A DNA stretch of 64,000 nucleotides. It comes from Ornithinimicrobium murale (GTDB taxonomy: Bacteria > Actinomycetota > Actinomycetes > Actinomycetales > Dermatophilaceae). The stretch's first letter is position 1. Each line of letters starts with the position of its first letter. The notes beneath the pieces were generated by a model. It had not been told where the DNA came from, did no database searches, and was given only the letters and a program-made list of their open reading frames with translations. Positions 6,381-15,734 of this stretch are shown in pieces. The translations under genes were made by a program, and so were the position numbers. The stretch is from assembly GCF_003352835.1 (NCBI RefSeq), contig NZ_QLVD01000019.1, positions 408,124 to 472,123 on the forward strand, given 5' to 3'.

Positions 6381-8891
6381 TCACTGGCAGGAGTCGCACT
6401 GCAACCGTTCCTGCGGGTCGATCGGGCACTGCGGGTCCTCGACGAGCGCAAGCGTCGCTGCCGGGGGTGTCGGGGCGGGCTCGCTGCGAACCCCGAAACC
6501 ACGGCGGGATCCGCCACCGGTGCCGGGGGCCGCCTGCGCCTTGTTGACCCGGACCGTGGCCTGCTCGGCCTGGTGGCGCGGCATCATGTGCAGGTAGTAG
6601 GTGGTCTTCACACCCATTCGCCACGCCGCGGCATACAGCTCCATCATCTCGCCGACATCGCGGCTGGCCAGGTAGATGTTGCGGCTGATCGCCTGGTCGA
6701 TCCACTTCTGCGCGCGGGCGGCTACCTTGAGGAAGGCATAGGGGGAGAGCTGGAAGGAGGTGCGGTAGATCTCCTGCAACTGCGCCGGCACGCCCTCGAC
6801 CTTGGACAGGTCACCCTGGTGGCGCAGCAGCTCCTCGCGGACCTGCTCCCAGAGTCCAGCGTCCCGCAGGTCCTGCACCAGGTTGCGATTGACCTCAAGG
6901 AACTTGCCGCTGCTGGTGGAGCGGCTGAAGATCTGGCTGAACTGCGGGTCCAGCCCCGGCGTGGTGCCGGCGACCAGGCCGATCGACGCGGTGGGGGCGA
7001 TGGCCAACAAAGTGGAGTTGCGGATGCCGCCAGCGACCTTTTCGCGCAGGGCGTCCCAATCCAGGCGGCTGGTTCGGTCGACCTCCACGGGAGTGCCGCG
7101 GTCGGCCTCGAGCAGATCAAGGGAGTCGATCGGCACCAGGCCCTGGCTCCAGCGGCTGCCCGCGAAGTTGGGGTAGGCCCCGCGCTCGCGAGCCAGGTCG
7201 GCCGAGGCGTCGATGGCGTGCCAGCTGACGAACTCCATCACCTGATCCATCAGGTCGTAGGCCTGCTCGGACTCATACGACCAGCCGAACCGTTCGACGA
7301 TGTCGGTGAAACCCATCACGCCCAGACCGAGGGCCCGGTTCAGCTCGTTGGAGTGCTCAGACTCAGGCACCGAGCTGATCGTGATGTCGATCAGGTTGTC
7401 CAGCTGCCGGACGGCCAGCCGGGTGGACTCGGCGAGCCGGTCCCAGTCAAGCCGGGCCTGGGCGTGGCGCCCGGTGATGTGCCGCGACAGGTTGACGGAG
7501 GCGAGGTTGCAGACCGAGACGTTGTCGCGGTCCTGCGGCAGGCAGATCTCGGTGCACAGGTTGGACAGGTGGATCGTGCCGGTGTTGTGGTTGAGCGCCC
7601 GGGTGTTGATGGTGTCCTTCCAGGTCAACCAGGGATGGGAGCTGGCTTGCAGGGAGATGAGGATCGCCCTGAACTGCTCGCGGGCGCGTAGCCGCTTGTG
7701 CCGGAGGTGGCCGGCCTGCGCCTGGGTGACGTACTCGGCATACCGCTGGGAGAAGTCCGCACCGGTGAGCTCGACCAGATCAGGGGTCTCGAGGGGGTCG
7801 AAGAGATACCACTCGTCGTCCCGTTCCACGCGCTTCATGAACTCATCGGAGATCCAGACCGCCGTGTTGGCGGTGCGGGTGCGGCGGTAGGGGTCGCCGG
7901 AGTTCTGCCGTAGGTCCAGGAACTGGGCGAAGTCCAGGTGCCAGTTCTCCATGTAGAAGCACAGGGCACCGAACTTCTTGCCGCCCCGGCTGACCGCGCG
8001 CAGGGTGGAGTCGATGGTGTGCATGAACGGGATCGGTCCGGTGGAGGCGGTGTTGTTCGACCGGATCGGGCTGCCCTCGCTGCGCAGCTTGGACACCGAC
8101 ATACCGATGCCGCCGGTGCCCTTGGTCACCCACATCACATCGCGCACACTCTTGGCGATGTGCTCGATGTCGTCCTCCAGCTGCATCACGAAACAGTTGG
8201 AGAGTTGCGAGTACGCCGTGCCGGCGTTGACCAGGGTGGACCCGGCGGCGAGGTACTCCAGGCGGGACATCTTGTCGTAGAAGCTGATCGCGGCGCCGGT
8301 CGGGTCGTCCTCGGTGAGACTCAGCCCCATGGCGACCCGCATCCAGAAGAACTGCGGGACCTCCAGGGGCGCACCGTCGGGGCCGTCGAGCAGGTAGCGC
8401 ACCCGCATCGTCTGTGCCCCGATGAAGCGCAGCAGGTCATCGCGCGCCGGATCCAGGGCAGCGGCGAGCTGCTCCAGGTCGAAGAGTTCGGTGAGGCGGT
8501 GGTCCAGCTGCCCGGACCGGACACCCGCCTCGACGACGGCGGGGAAGCGGTCGCGGTGCAGCGTAGCGATGGTCGCCGGGTCGTTGTCGCCGAACAGGTC
8601 GTGCGTCTCGCCGAAGACCTGCTTGTAGAGCGACTTGACGAGCAGCCGGGCGGCGATCACGTCATAGGACGGGTCGTCCTTGACGTTCTGCAGCGCCACC
8701 TGGATGACGGCCTGGTCCAGCTCCTCACTGGTGATGCCGTCAAAGAGGGTGATCTCCAGCTCCGACTGGAGCTGGGTCGTGCGGGTGATCGCGTCGTCCA
8801 GACCGCGGGCCGCGGCCTGAATGGACCGGGCGACCTCGTAACCGTCGTATGCCGTGCGCGTGCCGTCGCGCTTAAGGACCGTGATGCTCAT
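6381..8891 (-). CDS. nrdA: Ribonucleotide reductase large subunit, class I
   Basis: Catalytic R1 subunit of 836 residues reducing ribonucleoside diphosphates. Seen: an N-terminal ATP-cone (TVLKRDGTRTAYDGYEVARSI), active-site cysteine segments SNCFVM and NLCTEI, the barrel motifs of the family, and a C-terminal redox pair CDSCQ that is re-reduced by thioredoxin. The ATG at 8891 is chosen over an upstream in-frame start at 9098 because the ATP-cone begins directly after it, GAGGGGTGA precedes it, and the longer form would run into the riboswitch. It is the first gene of the nrdAB operon. Confidence 0.95.
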   Translation of the reverse strand: MSITVLKRDGTRTAYDGYEVARSIQAAARGLDDAITRTTQLQSELEITLFDGITSEELDQAVIQVALQNVKDDPSYDVIAARLLVKSLYKQVFGETHDLFGDNDPATIATLHRDRFPAVVEAGVRSGQLDHRLTELFDLEQLAAALDPARDDLLRFIGAQTMRVRYLLDGPDGAPLEVPQFFWMRVAMGLSLTEDDPTGAAISFYDKMSRLEYLAAGSTLVNAGTAYSQLSNCFVMQLEDDIEHIAKSVRDVMWVTKGTGGIGMSVSKLRSEGSPIRSNNTASTGPIPFMHTIDSTLRAVSRGGKKFGALCFYMENWHLDFAQFLDLRQNSGDPYRRTRTANTAVWISDEFMKRVERDDEWYLFDPLETPDLVELTGADFSQRYAEYVTQAQAGHLRHKRLRAREQFRAILISLQASSHPWLTWKDTINTRALNHNTGTIHLSNLCTEICLPQDRDNVSVCNLASVNLSRHITGRHAQARLDWDRLAESTRLAVRQLDNLIDITISSVPESEHSNELNRALGLGVMGFTDIVERFGWSYESEQAYDLMDQVMEFVSWHAIDASADLARERGAYPNFAGSRWSQGLVPIDSLDLLEADRGTPVEVDRTSRLDWDALREKVAGGIRNSTLLAIAPTASIGLVAGTTPGLDPQFSQIFSRSTSSGKFLEVNRNLVQDLRDAGLWEQVREELLRHQGDLSKVEGVPAQLQEIYRTSFQLSPYAFLKVAARAQKWIDQAISRNIYLASRDVGEMMELYAAAWRMGVKTTYYLHMMPRHQAEQATVRVNKAQAAPGTGGGSRRGFGVRSEPAPTPPAATLALVEDPQCPIDPQERLQCDSCQ

Positions 8892-8958
8892 CGGTTCACC
8901 CCTCGTGAACTGGTGGGAGAGCAGACCCACGAGCACGAGGACGAGGAGGTCGGTGGCA

Positions 8959-9004
8959 CCCCATTTTTGGGGAGATTCGGACCGCCCTATCCCCTTTTTT
9001 GGGG
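8959..9004 (-). promoter_or_regulatory. Two tandem palindromes 32 bp apart in the nrdA leader
   Basis: CCCC-N6-GGGG occurs twice with A/T-only centres (8959-8972 and 8991-9004), and each is followed by a shared TTCGGACCG sequence. The centre-to-centre distance is exactly 32 bp, the spacing usual for paired NrdR boxes upstream of nrd operons. The sequence is only loosely NrdR-like, so alternatives are a different repressor or small hairpins of the riboswitch expression platform. Confidence 0.4.
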
Positions 9005-9094
9005 AAGTTCGGACCGGCCCCCACACGGGAGATGCCGCCCGATCCTGGACCGTCCCACGCGGTCGCGGACCACCACCGTCGTCTGGACGGCAGT

Positions 9095-9285
9095 GCACTG
9101 GCAGGTCTTCGGACTCACGGGCCGGTCCGGGACGGACGTCCCGGGCTGCCTACTGTTCGCCGCTTCCCGGACCTGGGTTGGTCCAGTGCGTCATGGCGAA
9201 GGTCGTTCCCGTTCACCGCTGCGGGGCAGTCCCGGACTCTCACCGGGTTCCCTCTTGCGACGACCACCACCAGGGGAGGTGGTCG
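9095..9285 (-). promoter_or_regulatory. Adenosylcobalamin (B12) riboswitch upstream of nrdAB
   Basis: Read on the minus strand, the leader has the conserved cobalamin-riboswitch blocks in order: AGAGGGAACCCGGTG, GTCCGGGACTGCCCCGC, GGGAAGCGGCGA, the AGTAGGCAGCC core and GTGAGTCCGAAGACCTGCC close to the B12 box. A 5' hairpin (CGACCACC/GGTGGTCG) precedes it, and a GGTGGTCC sequence downstream could compete for the same strand. In Streptomyces a B12 riboswitch represses class I nrdAB when B12 allows class II NrdJ to work; the same logic is inferred here. Ends are approximate. Confidence 0.92.
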
Positions 9286-9302
9286 AACCAGCTGCTGTCA
9301 GC

Positions 9303-9331
9303 ACCATATACCAGGAACTACATCCATGTAA
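9303..9331 (-). promoter_or_regulatory. Possible sigma-70-type promoter for nrdAB
   Basis: On the minus strand TTACAT and TATGGT are separated by 17 bp, about 20 bp ahead of the riboswitch. This is the right place for the operon promoter, but the match is moderate. Confidence 0.35.
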
Positions 9332-9347
9332 CCCCTAGATGTTGTGT

Positions 9348-10646
9348 TCAGCCCAGGACGTCCTGCAGGGCACTCCAGAGTTGGTTGACGCCGAGGACGA
9401 GGAAGAGCACCGCAGTGATCCCGAGGGCGATGTTGGTGTGCAGCCGGTTCGCCCACTCCTTCGGGATGCGCCGGCCATTGAGCAGACCGAGCAGGGTGAG
9501 TGCCAGGAACGGCATGAAGAGCGAGCCCAGCACGCCGTAGGCCAGGACCAGACCGATGGGACGGTCGAGGAACAGCAGGATCATGGGCGGGAAGGTGAGC
9601 CACACCAGGTAGAACTTGAAGTACTTGCCGCCGACCCGGGTGTCGGCGTGGTCGGAGTTGACGCCCCGCATGTTGCCCCAGAAGTCGGCGAACATCAGCG
9701 AGACACCGTTCCACACACCGATGATCGAGGAGAAGGCTGCGGCCCAGAAGCCGACCAGGAACATGGTTCCGATCACGTCGCCGTAGCGGTCGTTGAGCAC
9801 GCCACGCAGATCGAGCAGGCCCGTGTCGCCTGCGCTCAGGGAAACCCCCGCAGCCTGGACCACCTCGGCACCCACCACGAGCATCGAGATCACAAAGACG
9901 CCGGTGAGGACGTAGGCCATGGTGTTGTCGATGCGCATGACCCGCATCCACTTGGGCGTGTACCACCCCTTCTCCCGCAGCCAGTAGCCGTAGGCCGCCA
10001 GGGTGATCGTGCCACCGACACCGCCGGCGAGCGCCAGTGTGTAGAGCAGGCCGCCCTCGGGGATCATCGGGACCAGACCCTTGAGCATGTCGGGGACGTT
10101 GGGCACCGCGATGACGGCGAGCGCCACGATGGTCACGAACATGATGCCAACCAGAGAGGCGGTGATCTTCTCGAAGACGGCGTAGCGGTTGAACCAGACC
10201 ATCACGAAGCCCGCCAGGCCCATGAGGATGGCCCAGATCGTCAGCGGGACACCGGGGAAGAGGGCGGCAAGGGGCAGCGCGGTGGAGCTCATGGCCGAGG
10301 CTCCGTAGACAAAGCCCCAGATGATGATGTACGGCCCGAAGTACCACGTGGTCCAACGGCCCAGGGTGCGCCAGCCCTCAAAGATCGTGTAGCCGGTGGC
10401 GAGGGTGTAACGGCCCGCGCCCTCCACCAGGATGATCTTGAGGATGACGCCCAGGATGACGGCCCAGAGCAACCCGTAGCCGTAGCGGGAGCCGGCAGCC
10501 AACGTCGCCACCATGTCAGCGGCGCCCACACCGGTGGCGGCGACTACCAGTCCCGGTCCGACGATCTTCCAGCGGGGCACCGCGCCCTGATCGTCATCCA
10601 CCCGTTCGCTGTGGCCCGCCTTGCGTCCGAAGTCGTCGGTGCTCAT
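9348..10646 (-). CDS. Nramp-family metal transporter lacking the canonical DPGN and MPH motifs
   Basis: Integral membrane protein of 432 residues with about 11 transmembrane helices and overall Nramp similarity (for example GPGLVVAATGVGAADM in TM1, FGPYIIIWGFVYG, MVWFNRYAVFEKIT). Classical Nramp metal-binding residues are missing: TM1 has GVGAADM in place of the DPGN motif, and TM6 reads GTITLAAYGYW where MPH is expected. Known Nramp-related proteins without these motifs carry other cations (Mg2+ or Al3+), so Mn2+/Fe2+ uptake should not be assumed. The ATG at 10646 has AAGGACGAG just upstream; an in-frame extension to 11189 overlaps the divergent HAD gene and is rejected. Confidence 0.82.
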   Translation of the reverse strand: MSTDDFGRKAGHSERVDDDQGAVPRWKIVGPGLVVAATGVGAADMVATLAAGSRYGYGLLWAVILGVILKIILVEGAGRYTLATGYTIFEGWRTLGRWTTWYFGPYIIIWGFVYGASAMSSTALPLAALFPGVPLTIWAILMGLAGFVMVWFNRYAVFEKITASLVGIMFVTIVALAVIAVPNVPDMLKGLVPMIPEGGLLYTLALAGGVGGTITLAAYGYWLREKGWYTPKWMRVMRIDNTMAYVLTGVFVISMLVVGAEVVQAAGVSLSAGDTGLLDLRGVLNDRYGDVIGTMFLVGFWAAAFSSIIGVWNGVSLMFADFWGNMRGVNSDHADTRVGGKYFKFYLVWLTFPPMILLFLDRPIGLVLAYGVLGSLFMPFLALTLLGLLNGRRIPKEWANRLHTNIALGITAVLFLVLGVNQLWSALQDVLG

Positions 10647-10815
10647 CTCGTCCTTCCCGTGCCATCCGAAGAGGTCGGCACGCCGAAACAGTGTGCCGCA
10701 GGAGGAGCAGAAGCGGCCAGCATCTCGCGGAGACCCAGACAGATATTGGGCACCTCGTGGGAGACTCTTGGGCTCCGAGAGCCCCTGCGGTCGGCCCCGC
10801 CGCATGCCTGGGAGC

Positions 10816-11478
10816 ATGGTGCTCGTGCGCGACATCACCTCGGATCTGTTCGACGCCGTCCTGTTCGACAACGACGGCACCCTGCTCGACTCCCGCGAGG
10901 CGGTGGTCCGCTCCTGGTTGGCCTGGGCCGCCGACCACGGGGTGCCTCCCGAGACCCTGATCGGCTTCCACGGAGTGCCCAGCAGCGGGATCGTCGCCTC
11001 CGTGGCACCACACCTTGACCCGGTCGCGGCGACCGCCGACATCGACCGCCGTGAGCTCGAGGACACCGAGGGTGTGGTGCCCCTGCCCGGCGCCGCCGAG
11101 GCCGTCGCGGCCGTGGGCTGGCGGGGCGCCATCGTGACCTCGGCGAGCAGGGCGCTGCTCACGGCTCGCCTCGAGGCCGCGGGCTTCATGGCTCCTCAGG
11201 TGATGGTCACCGCCGACGACATCAACCACGGCAAGCCCGACCCCGAGCCCTACCTGATTGCGGCCGAGAAGCTCGGTGTCGACCCGACCCGGTGTCTGGT
11301 CGTCGAGGACGCCCCGGCGGGCCTGCGGTCCGGGCGGGCCGCCGGTGCCGCGACCGTGGCTGTGCTCTCCACGAGCACGCGGGCGGAGCTCGAACCGCTC
11401 GCCGACCTCGTGGTCGAGGACCTCTCCCAGCTCTCCTTCGCGCTCAGCGATGACGGCGTGCGCGTCTCGCGACTCTGA
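10816..11478 (+). CDS. HAD-superfamily hydrolase, subfamily IA (phosphatase)
   Basis: Cytosolic phosphatase of about 220 residues. Motif I is DNDGTLLDS (first Asp nucleophile, second acid/base Asp), motif II is TSAS, the Lys motif is in GKPDPEPY, and motif IV is VVEDAPAG. The helical cap lies between motifs I and II. This set resembles sugar-phosphate or glycerol-phosphate phosphatases (YfbT/GPP type); the substrate is not predictable. Start candidates are ATG 10804, ATG 10816 and GTG 10819 or 10825; GGGAG overlaps this cluster, so the exact start is uncertain. It diverges from the Nramp gene. Confidence 0.85.
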   Translation: MVLVRDITSDLFDAVLFDNDGTLLDSREAVVRSWLAWAADHGVPPETLIGFHGVPSSGIVASVAPHLDPVAATADIDRRELEDTEGVVPLPGAAEAVAAVGWRGAIVTSASRALLTARLEAAGFMAPQVMVTADDINHGKPDPEPYLIAAEKLGVDPTRCLVVEDAPAGLRSGRAAGAATVAVLSTSTRAELEPLADLVVEDLSQLSFALSDDGVRVSRL

Positions 11479-11581
11479 CGGCGTCTCCGTGGCGTTGTGC
11501 CGCCGCTGAGACGGCATGCCCTTGTAGGGTGCGGATCGGCGGGGTGCCCGACTCCCGCCGTCCCGAGGCGAAGGAGCCCGC

Positions 11582-13132
11582 GTGCAGATCGGTGTGCCCC
11601 GTGAGGCGACCCCTGGTGAGACGCGCGTCGCTGCCACACCCCAGACCGTTGGTCGCCTGATCGCTCTCGGGCACACAGTGACCGTGGAGTCCGGGGCCGG
11701 CGAGTTGGCCAGTTATCCCGACGAGCTGTATGCCGAGGCGGGGGCCACCATCGGCCCTTCCCCGGAGGTGTGGGGCGCCGACCTGGTGGTCGCCATTGAT
11801 CCCCCCGACCCGGAACAGCTGGACCAGCTGCGACCTGGCGCCTACCTCGCCGCGCAGCTCGGGCCGGGGCAGCACCCCGACCTGCTCGAGGCCCTGGCCG
11901 AGCGGGGCGTCACCGCGCTGGCCATGGACGCGGTGCCTCGCATCTCCCGGGCCCAGACGTTGGACGTCCTGTCCTCGATGGCCAACCTCGGTGGCTACCG
12001 TGCGGTGATCGAGGCAGCCAACGCCTATGGCTCGGTGTTCACCGGGCAGGTCACGGCCGCGGGCTCGGTGCCGCCGGCGAAGGTCTTCGTCATCGGCACC
12101 GGCGTGGCGGGTCTGGCGGCCATCGGCACCGCGAGCAGCCTGGGCGCCGTCGTGCGAGCGACCGACATCCGGCCGGAGACGGCCGAGCAGGTCGAGTCGA
12201 TGGGGGCGGAGTTCGTCCCCATCGCACTGGACCCCAACGCGACGAGCACCGATGGTTATGCGCGTGAGATGGGGGAGGAGCTGCAACGTCGAGCCCTGGA
12301 GGTCTGCGCCCAGGAGTGCGCCGCAGCTGACATCGTCATCACCACCGCCCTCATCCCTGGCCGTCCTGCTCCGAAGCTGGTGACCGCCGACACGGTCGCG
12401 GCGATGCGCCCCGGCAGCGTGCTGGTCGACATGGCCGCGCGCAACGGCGGCAACTGTGAGCTGACCGAGCCCGGTGCGGTCCGCACCTCCGACAACGGTG
12501 TCCAGATTGTGGGCTACACGGACCTGCCGGCCAGGCTTCCCACGCAGGCCTCGCAGCTGTTCGGGACCAATGTCGTCAACCTGATCGCGCTGCTCACACC
12601 GAATCAGGACGGGCAGCTCGTGCTCGACCTGGACGACGAGGTGCAACGTGGCCTCACCGTCACCCACGAGCACCAGGTGCTGTGGCCACCACCGCCGGTG
12701 TCCGTGTCCTCGACACCGCCGCCAGCGCCGTCCGAGCCACCTGCACCCGCGGCTGAGCCGGAGACCGGGGCCACACGCGACCCGCGGCGCGGTTATGTCG
12801 CCATGGGACTCGCCGCCGTGCTGTTCGCCCTGGTGGCCAGCGTCTCGCCGCCCTCCTTCCTCGGCCACTTCACCGTCTTCGCCCTGGCCGTGATCGTCGG
12901 CTTCTACGTGATCAGTCACGTGACCCACGCGCTGCACACACCGCTGTTGGCAGAGACCAACGCCATCAGCGGCATCATCCTGGTCGGCGCCATCCTGCAG
13001 GTCGGCAACGAGGACCTGCTGGTCCGGAGTCTCGCGCTGGCCGCGACCGTCGTGGCCAGCATCAACGTCTTCGGCGGCTTCGCCGTCACCGGACGGATGC
13101 TGGCGATGTTCCGCCGGGAGGAGTCGGCGTGA
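11582..13132 (+). CDS. pntA: NAD(P) transhydrogenase subunit alpha (fused dI and membrane segment)
   Basis: Protein of 516 residues. Residues 1-370 are the NAD(H)-binding dI domain ([19 protein letters not shown] at the start; Rossmann motif [18 protein letters not shown]). A Pro/Ala-rich linker (about 375-400) leads to four C-terminal membrane helices (about 405-515). With PntB it couples hydride transfer between NADH and NADP+ to proton entry. The GTG start has GAAGGAG upstream. The last four bases overlap the pntB start. In some actinobacteria pntA is split in two; here it is fused as in E. coli. Confidence 0.93.
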   Translation: MQIGVPREATPGETRVAATPQTVGRLIALGHTVTVESGAGELASYPDELYAEAGATIGPSPEVWGADLVVAIDPPDPEQLDQLRPGAYLAAQLGPGQHPDLLEALAERGVTALAMDAVPRISRAQTLDVLSSMANLGGYRAVIEAANAYGSVFTGQVTAAGSVPPAKVFVIGTGVAGLAAIGTASSLGAVVRATDIRPETAEQVESMGAEFVPIALDPNATSTDGYAREMGEELQRRALEVCAQECAAADIVITTALIPGRPAPKLVTADTVAAMRPGSVLVDMAARNGGNCELTEPGAVRTSDNGVQIVGYTDLPARLPTQASQLFGTNVVNLIALLTPNQDGQLVLDLDDEVQRGLTVTHEHQVLWPPPPVSVSSTPPPAPSEPPAPAAEPETGATRDPRRGYVAMGLAAVLFALVASVSPPSFLGHFTVFALAVIVGFYVISHVTHALHTPLLAETNAISGIILVGAILQVGNEDLLVRSLALAATVVASINVFGGFAVTGRMLAMFRREESA

Positions 13133-14532
13133 GCCTCAACCTTGTGCAGGCGGCCTACATCGTTGCCGCCGTCCTGTTCGTGCTCTCGCTGGCCGGCCTG
13201 TCCCGCCACGAGACCGCCCGTCGTGGCAACGTCTTCGGCATCATCGGCATGGCGATCGCCCTCACTGCGACGATCTGGCTGGCCGCAGAGCGGGCTGAGA
13301 GGCCAGGTCTCACACTGGCCCTGATCATCGCCGCCCTGGCCGTCGGTGCCAGCATCGGCCTGTGGCGAGCCCGAGTGGTGCAGATGACCGGCATGCCGCA
13401 GCTCATCGCCATGCTGCACAGCTTCGTCGGCATCGCCGCGGTGCTGATCGGCTACAACGCCTACCTGGCGCCCGACCCCCTGACCGGTGTGTTGACGGGG
13501 TCTGCGGAGACCATCCATCTGGTGGAGGTCTTCCTCGGGATCTTCATCGGCGCGGTGACCTTCACCGGGTCCGTGGTCGCCGCCCTCAAGCTCAGCGCGC
13601 GCATCAACTCAAACCCGCTCATGCTGCCGCACCGGCACCTGCTCAACCTGATGGCGCTGCTAGCCAGCGCGGGGCTGATGGTCTGGTTCGTGATGAGTCA
13701 CGCCCTGCTGCCGCTGCTCCTGATGACCCTCATCGCCCTGGCCTTCGGATGGCACCTGGTTGCCTCGATCGGCGGGGGCGACATGCCGATCGTGGTCTCC
13801 ATGCTCAACAGCTACTCCGGCTGGGCCGCGGCGGCTGCGGGCTTCCTGCTCGGCAATGACCTGTTGATCATCACCGGAGCCCTCGTCGGGTCAGCCGGTG
13901 CGATCCTGTCCTACCTGATGTGCCAGGGGATGAACCGCTCGTTCATCTCGGTGATCGCTGGCGGCTTCGGCACCGAGGGGGCCACCTTCGAGGCGGACCA
14001 GGACTACGGCGAGCACCGCGAGAGCAACGCAGGCGAGGTCGCCGAACTGCTCCGGCGGGCGAAGTCTGTGGTGATCACGCCTGGCTACGGCATGGCCGTG
14101 GCCCGCGCCCAGGCGCCCGTGGCCGACCTGACCAGCCGCCTGCGCAAGCAGGGCATTCAGGTGCGTTTCGGCATACACCCGGTGGCCGGACGGCTCCCCG
14201 GACACATGAACGTCTTGCTGGCCGAGGCCAGAGTGCCCTACGACCTCGTGCTGGGCTTGGAGGAGACCAACGAGCAACTGCCCGACGCTGACGTCGTCCT
14301 GGTCATCGGCGCCAACGACACCGTCAACCCGGCCGCGGTCGACGAACCGGGCTCGCCCATCGCCGGGATGCCGGTGCTCGAGGTGTGGAAGGCCCGCGAG
14401 GTCGTGGTCCTGAAGCGATCCATGGCCAGCGGCTATGCCGGAGTGCAGAACCCGTTGTTCTTCCGGGACAACACGCGAATGCTGTTCGGTGACGCCAAGG
14501 ACGTCGTCGAGGACGTCGTCCGGCTCCTCTAG
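13129..14532 (+). CDS. pntB: NAD(P) transhydrogenase subunit beta
   Basis: Protein of 467 residues. Residues 1-270 form the proton channel with about nine membrane helices. Residues about 285-467 are the NADP(H)-binding dIII domain with [15 protein letters not shown], the [19 protein letters not shown] segment, [14 protein letters not shown] and a C-terminal [16 protein letters not shown] loop, all hallmark sequences. The GTG start overlaps the pntA stop (GTGA), so the two are translated in tandem and form one enzyme. Confidence 0.95.
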   Translation: MSLNLVQAAYIVAAVLFVLSLAGLSRHETARRGNVFGIIGMAIALTATIWLAAERAERPGLTLALIIAALAVGASIGLWRARVVQMTGMPQLIAMLHSFVGIAAVLIGYNAYLAPDPLTGVLTGSAETIHLVEVFLGIFIGAVTFTGSVVAALKLSARINSNPLMLPHRHLLNLMALLASAGLMVWFVMSHALLPLLLMTLIALAFGWHLVASIGGGDMPIVVSMLNSYSGWAAAAAGFLLGNDLLIITGALVGSAGAILSYLMCQGMNRSFISVIAGGFGTEGATFEADQDYGEHRESNAGEVAELLRRAKSVVITPGYGMAVARAQAPVADLTSRLRKQGIQVRFGIHPVAGRLPGHMNVLLAEARVPYDLVLGLEETNEQLPDADVVLVIGANDTVNPAAVDEPGSPIAGMPVLEVWKAREVVVLKRSMASGYAGVQNPLFFRDNTRMLFGDAKDVVEDVVRLL

Positions 14533-14540
14533 TGCGCGGG

Positions 14541-14597
14541 CGGCCGCCTGAATGAGTGCCGCGGCGCACAAACCAGCGGCCGGCCGGGCAGCTGGCA
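14541..14597 (+). repeat. Dispersed intergenic repeat, copy 1
   Basis: Contains GAATGAGTGCC, then GGCGCACAAACCAGCGGCCG and CCGGGCAGCTGGCA. Closely similar sequence recurs at 14655-14692 (core only) and 23627-23680 (full length). The core has an AAAC/AAAG-type centre flanked by GC-rich arms. All copies are in non-coding sequence. Confidence 0.6.
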
Positions 14598-14654
14598 CCG
14601 CCGCCAGCACCATCGCCACCATCACCATCACCGCTGGGTCGGTGCACGTGACTG

Positions 14655-14692
14655 GCCGTCCGAATGAGTGCCAGGGCGCACAAACCAGCGGC
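14655..14692 (+). repeat. Dispersed intergenic repeat, copy 2 (core only)
   Basis: GAATGAGTGCCAGGGCGCAC and AAACCAGCGGC repeat the core of copy 1 with two substitutions; the flanking extension is absent. A CACCATC-rich stretch lies between copies 1 and 2. Confidence 0.6.
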
Positions 14693-14776
14693 AACAGTGT
14701 CCCTGGAGTCACGGTCTCAGCCGCGATGCCACCGTCGCGGCTGTTCCTGACGCGACGGCATCGATAGCGTTGAGGC

Positions 14777-15595
14777 GTGACGGACACCGCTAGCACTCCT
14801 GCCCACCGTTTTCTCGCGTTGCACCGACCCGGCCGGCCCGTGCTGCTGCCGAACGCCTGGGACGTGGGATCTGCCCGACTGTTCGCATCCTTGGGGTTCG
14901 CGGCGCTGGCCACCACGAGCAGCGGCTTCGCAACCACGCGCGGTCAGCTGGATGGTGCGATCGGCCGCGAGGAGATCCTGGCCCACGCGGCGGAACTCGT
15001 GGGCGCAACAGAGTTGCCGGTGAGCGCTGACCTGGAGAACGGCTTCGCGCACGACCCCGACGGTGTGGCTGCGACTATCCGGCTGGCTGTCGAAGCTGGC
15101 CTGGCCGGTGCTTCGATCGAGGACTACAGCGGCTCCGAGCAGGAACCGATCTATCCGTTCGCACAGGCTCGGGAGCGCGTGCTGGCCGCGGCCGAGGTGG
15201 CGCGCGCTGCGTCCACCAGGGTCGTGCTGACCGCACGCGCGGAGAACCACCTGCACGGTCGGGACGACCTGGCCGACACGATTCGGCGTCTGCAGGCCTT
15301 CGTGGAGGCCGGGGCAGACGTGGTCTACGCGCCCGGTCTGACTGACCTGGGGGACATCCGGCGCGTCACCGCCGAGGTCGGGGCGCCGGTCAATGTGTTG
15401 ACCCGCACGGGCGGGCCCACCGTCTGTGAGCTGGCTGCGGCCGGCGTCGCGCGGATCTCCGTGGGCGGCGCCTTCGCCTTCGTCGGACTGGCTGCCGTCG
15501 CCGAGGCCGCGGGAGAGTTCCTCCACGAGGGAACCATCAGCTTCACCGAACGCGCTGGGGCCGGCTCGACCCTGGCCCAACAGGCCTTCGGCTAG
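14777..15595 (+). CDS. Isocitrate lyase/PEP mutase family enzyme
   Basis: TIM-barrel enzyme of 272 residues. Seen: LLPNAWDVGSARLFASLGF near the N-terminus, the metal/substrate-binding acidic residues in SADLENGF and GASIEDYSG, and GVARISVGGAFAF near the C-terminus. The family includes PEP mutase, oxaloacetate decarboxylase, methylisocitrate lyase and carboxyPEP mutase. The short form without the isocitrate-lyase KKCGH loop is commonly annotated as PEP-mutase-like or oxaloacetate decarboxylase. The GTG start has no convincing Shine-Dalgarno. No phosphonate gene is nearby, so the reaction is open. Confidence 0.8.
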   Translation: MTDTASTPAHRFLALHRPGRPVLLPNAWDVGSARLFASLGFAALATTSSGFATTRGQLDGAIGREEILAHAAELVGATELPVSADLENGFAHDPDGVAATIRLAVEAGLAGASIEDYSGSEQEPIYPFAQARERVLAAAEVARAASTRVVLTARAENHLHGRDDLADTIRRLQAFVEAGADVVYAPGLTDLGDIRRVTAEVGAPVNVLTRTGGPTVCELAAAGVARISVGGAFAFVGLAAVAEAAGEFLHEGTISFTERAGAGSTLAQQAFG

Positions 15596-15639
15596 GAGCA
15601 CGGGCCACGACTGCTGAGCCCAGCAGTGGTGAGTCCACC

Positions 15640-15704
15640 ACTCTGAGCCCGCGACACCTGAGCCCTCGACCGCTGAGTTCACTACTCTGAGCCCGCGACA
15701 CCTG
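15640..15704 (+). repeat. Local 21-bp direct repeat
   Basis: ACTCTGAGCCCGCGACACCT (plus G) occurs at 15640-15660 and 15684-15704, 44 bp apart, separated by related GAGCCC and CTGAG words. It lies just upstream of the Pls/PosA-type gene, so it could be either regulatory or an incidental short duplication. Confidence 0.6.
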
Positions 15705-15734
15705 TTGTTCATCCCGGCAAGGAACAATCCGCCC

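Noticed and set aside
5318..7691. Long plus-strand frames opposite nrdB and nrdA
   Set aside because: Antisense artefacts of high third-position GC; no recognisable domain or ribosome-binding site.
7938..9338. Long plus-strand frame opposite nrdA
   Set aside because: Shadow of nrdA codon bias; it crosses the riboswitch and encodes a low-complexity protein.
14777..15595. Phosphonate biosynthesis locus
   Set aside because: The PEP-mutase-like enzyme has no phosphonopyruvate decarboxylase or other phosphonate gene nearby.
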